DNA from: an uncultured Gammaproteobacteria bacterium
Lineage (GTDB): Bacteria; Pseudomonadota; Gammaproteobacteria; GCA-2729495
DNA: 35,255 nt
Reading direction: 5' to 3'
Assembly: GCA_947258805.1 (NCBI GenBank)
Contig: CAMYJV010000006.1
Span: 1 to 35,255 of the forward strand
Under the pieces are notes generated by a model. It was not told the DNA's origin and did no database searches. It worked only from the letters and a program-made list of their open reading frames with translations. The translations under genes and the position numbers were made by a program. Positions 34,209-35,255 of the stretch are shown one piece after another; positions within the stretch are counted from its first letter, which is position 1; the number at the start of each line of letters is the position of its first letter.

Positions 34209-35255
34209 ATGAACGTCGCGAACGCCAGCACCCACGAATATCCCAGGACCGGCTACGCCTGGTACGTGGTGATATTGCTGACCCTGGCCTACATCCTGTC
34301 TTACCTCGATCGCTGGGTATTGTCGCTGCTGGTGGAACTGATCAAGGCGGACCTCGGCCTGACAGACACCCAGATGGGCCTGCTCCTCGGTCCGGCCTTC
34401 GCCGTCTTCTACGCCGTGATGGGCATTCCACTGGGATGGATGGCGGATCGTTACAGCCGGCGCACGCTGATCGGCATCGGCATCACGCTGTGGTGCGCAG
34501 CCACCGCCGCGGCGGGGCTGGCGCGCAACTTCGCACAGCTCGCCGTCAGCCGCGTGCTCGTCGGCGTGGGCGAGGCAACGCTCAGCCCCTGCGCCCTGTC
34601 GCTGATAACCGACTACTTCGCCCCGGGCCAACGCGGCCGCGCCATCGCCTTTTATACCGGCGCGGTATCCATCGGCTCGGGCATCGCCTATCTGCTCGGC
34701 GGCCAGATCATCCAGTGGGCTGCGCAACAACCCGAACTCAGCTTTCCCCTGGTGGGCGAGGTCAAACCGTGGCAGGTGGTATTTTTAGTGGTGGGTATAC
34801 CCGGACTGTTGATCGCTGCCGCGATGTTTACGGTGCGGGAACCGCAGCGCACGGGCACGGCCGTTACGGCAGAATTGGCTGACAAGCAGGTGGGCTTTCC
34901 CACCGCGTTGCGTTACCTGCGCCGCCGCCTCGGCAGTTTCGGCGGCATTTTTGGCTGCATGTCAGTCGTTACCGTGCTGGCCTATAGCCACGCGTGGCTG
35001 CCCGCCTATTTTTCCCGCACCTGGGACTGGGACATCCCCAAGTTCAGCGTCTACAACGGCGTCGGCCTGCTCATTATCGGGCCCTTGTCCGTTAACTTCG
35101 GCGGGTGGCTGGCCGACTGGCTGCGCAATCGCGGCCACCCGGACGGGCCGGTGATCGTGCTGATGCTCGGCGTGTTCATCATGGTACCGATGAGCGTGGC
35201 CTTTCCGCTGATGCCCAGCGCCTTGTCGAGCTTCGGTGTCTACCTGCTGACCATC
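34209..35255 (+). CDS. MFS transporter (3' end outside window)
   Basis: A major facilitator superfamily permease, of which 349 codons are in the window and the frame is still open at the edge. It begins with a short polar N-terminus, then TM1 (YVVILLTLAYILSYLDRWVL). Loop 2-3 has the MFS signature as GWMADRYSRRTLIGIG. Further helices follow with ARNFAQLAVSRVLVGVGEA (TM4, motif RxxxGxGEA) and RGRAIAFYTGAVSIGSG in TM5. The DRWVL and GxGEA variants resemble the spinster/hexuronate-like MFS groups that carry organic acids or lipids-like molecules. It is divergent from the VOC/reductase operon and may carry its substrate. Confidence 0.9.
   Translation, partial: MNVANASTHEYPRTGYAWYVVILLTLAYILSYLDRWVLSLLVELIKADLGLTDTQMGLLLGPAFAVFYAVMGIPLGWMADRYSRRTLIGIGITLWCAATAAAGLARNFAQLAVSRVLVGVGEATLSPCALSLITDYFAPGQRGRAIAFYTGAVSIGSGIAYLLGGQIIQWAAQQPELSFPLVGEVKPWQVVFLVVGIPGLLIAAAMFTVREPQRTGTAVTAELADKQVGFPTALRYLRRRLGSFGGIFGCMSVVTVLAYSHAWLPAYFSRTWDWDIPKFSVYNGVGLLIIGPLSVNFGGWLADWLRNRGHPDGPVIVLMLGVFIMVPMSVAFPLMPSALSSFGVYLLTI

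Noticed and set aside
34169..34882. Plus-strand open frame of 237 codons overlapping the MFS gene
   Set aside because: The frame from 34209 encodes unmistakable MFS helices and motifs; this one is an out-of-frame shadow.

Overview
The window is a piece of a high-GC gammaproteobacterial chromosome. The best evidence is the run lptD-surA-pdxA-rsmA-apaG-apaH at the left edge, a gene order typical of Gammaproteobacteria. A thyA/lgt pair, an Mla/Pqi-type lipid transport operon and a Xanthomonas/Pseudomonas-style REP palindrome agree with this. The genus cannot be fixed from the sequence. I see no rRNA, tRNA, CRISPR array, insertion sequence or phage gene. Two genes, a ParA ATPase and an M13 peptidase, are broken by internal deletions with a change of frame.

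Layout. 1-5252 (+): outer-membrane biogenesis, vitamin B6, rRNA methylation and Ap4A genes, with touching or overlapping ends. 5252-5361: an inverted REP pair between the convergent apaH and thyA. 5363-6972 (-): lgt then thyA. 7070-9843 (+): a DUF255 thioredoxin-fold protein and an unknown secreted protein. 9844-13588 (-): a YhhQ-type transporter, a DUF3429 membrane protein and a Tat-exported molybdopterin dehydrogenase subunit with no partner nearby. 13722-17256 (+): a GST, then a tight three-gene unit of Tat-exported amidohydrolase, c-type cytochrome and TauD/TfdA-type dioxygenase. 17542-17985 (+): a small six-cysteine secreted protein with its own strong terminator. 18031-18506 (-): the ParA remnant. 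18836-20241 (+): an ECF sigma factor and its membrane anti-sigma factor. 20665-22161 (+): a two-domain PPK2 kinase. 22182-25676 (-): an MlaE-MlaF-MlaD-PqiC type transporter. 25915-26883 (+): two small exported proteins and a terminator. 26902-28074 (-): an exported double CbiX-like protein with an MDHS repeat. 28295-30270 (+): the split M13 lipoprotein peptidase. 30257-34099 (-): a five-gene unit of three VOC proteins, a medium-chain reductase and an alpha/beta hydrolase, divergent from an MFS transporter (34209 to the window end).

How they work together. LptD and SurA serve the outer membrane (SurA is a chaperone for barrels such as LptD), and the Mla/Pqi-type operon should move lipid between the membranes. 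The accessory half looks catabolic. The amidohydrolase/cytochrome/dioxygenase unit and the VOC/reductase/hydrolase unit both look like small-molecule degradation or detoxification pathways whose substrates cannot be read from the sequence. The least explained items are the exported MDHS/CbiX-like protein, these two catabolic units and the orphan molybdopterin subunit.
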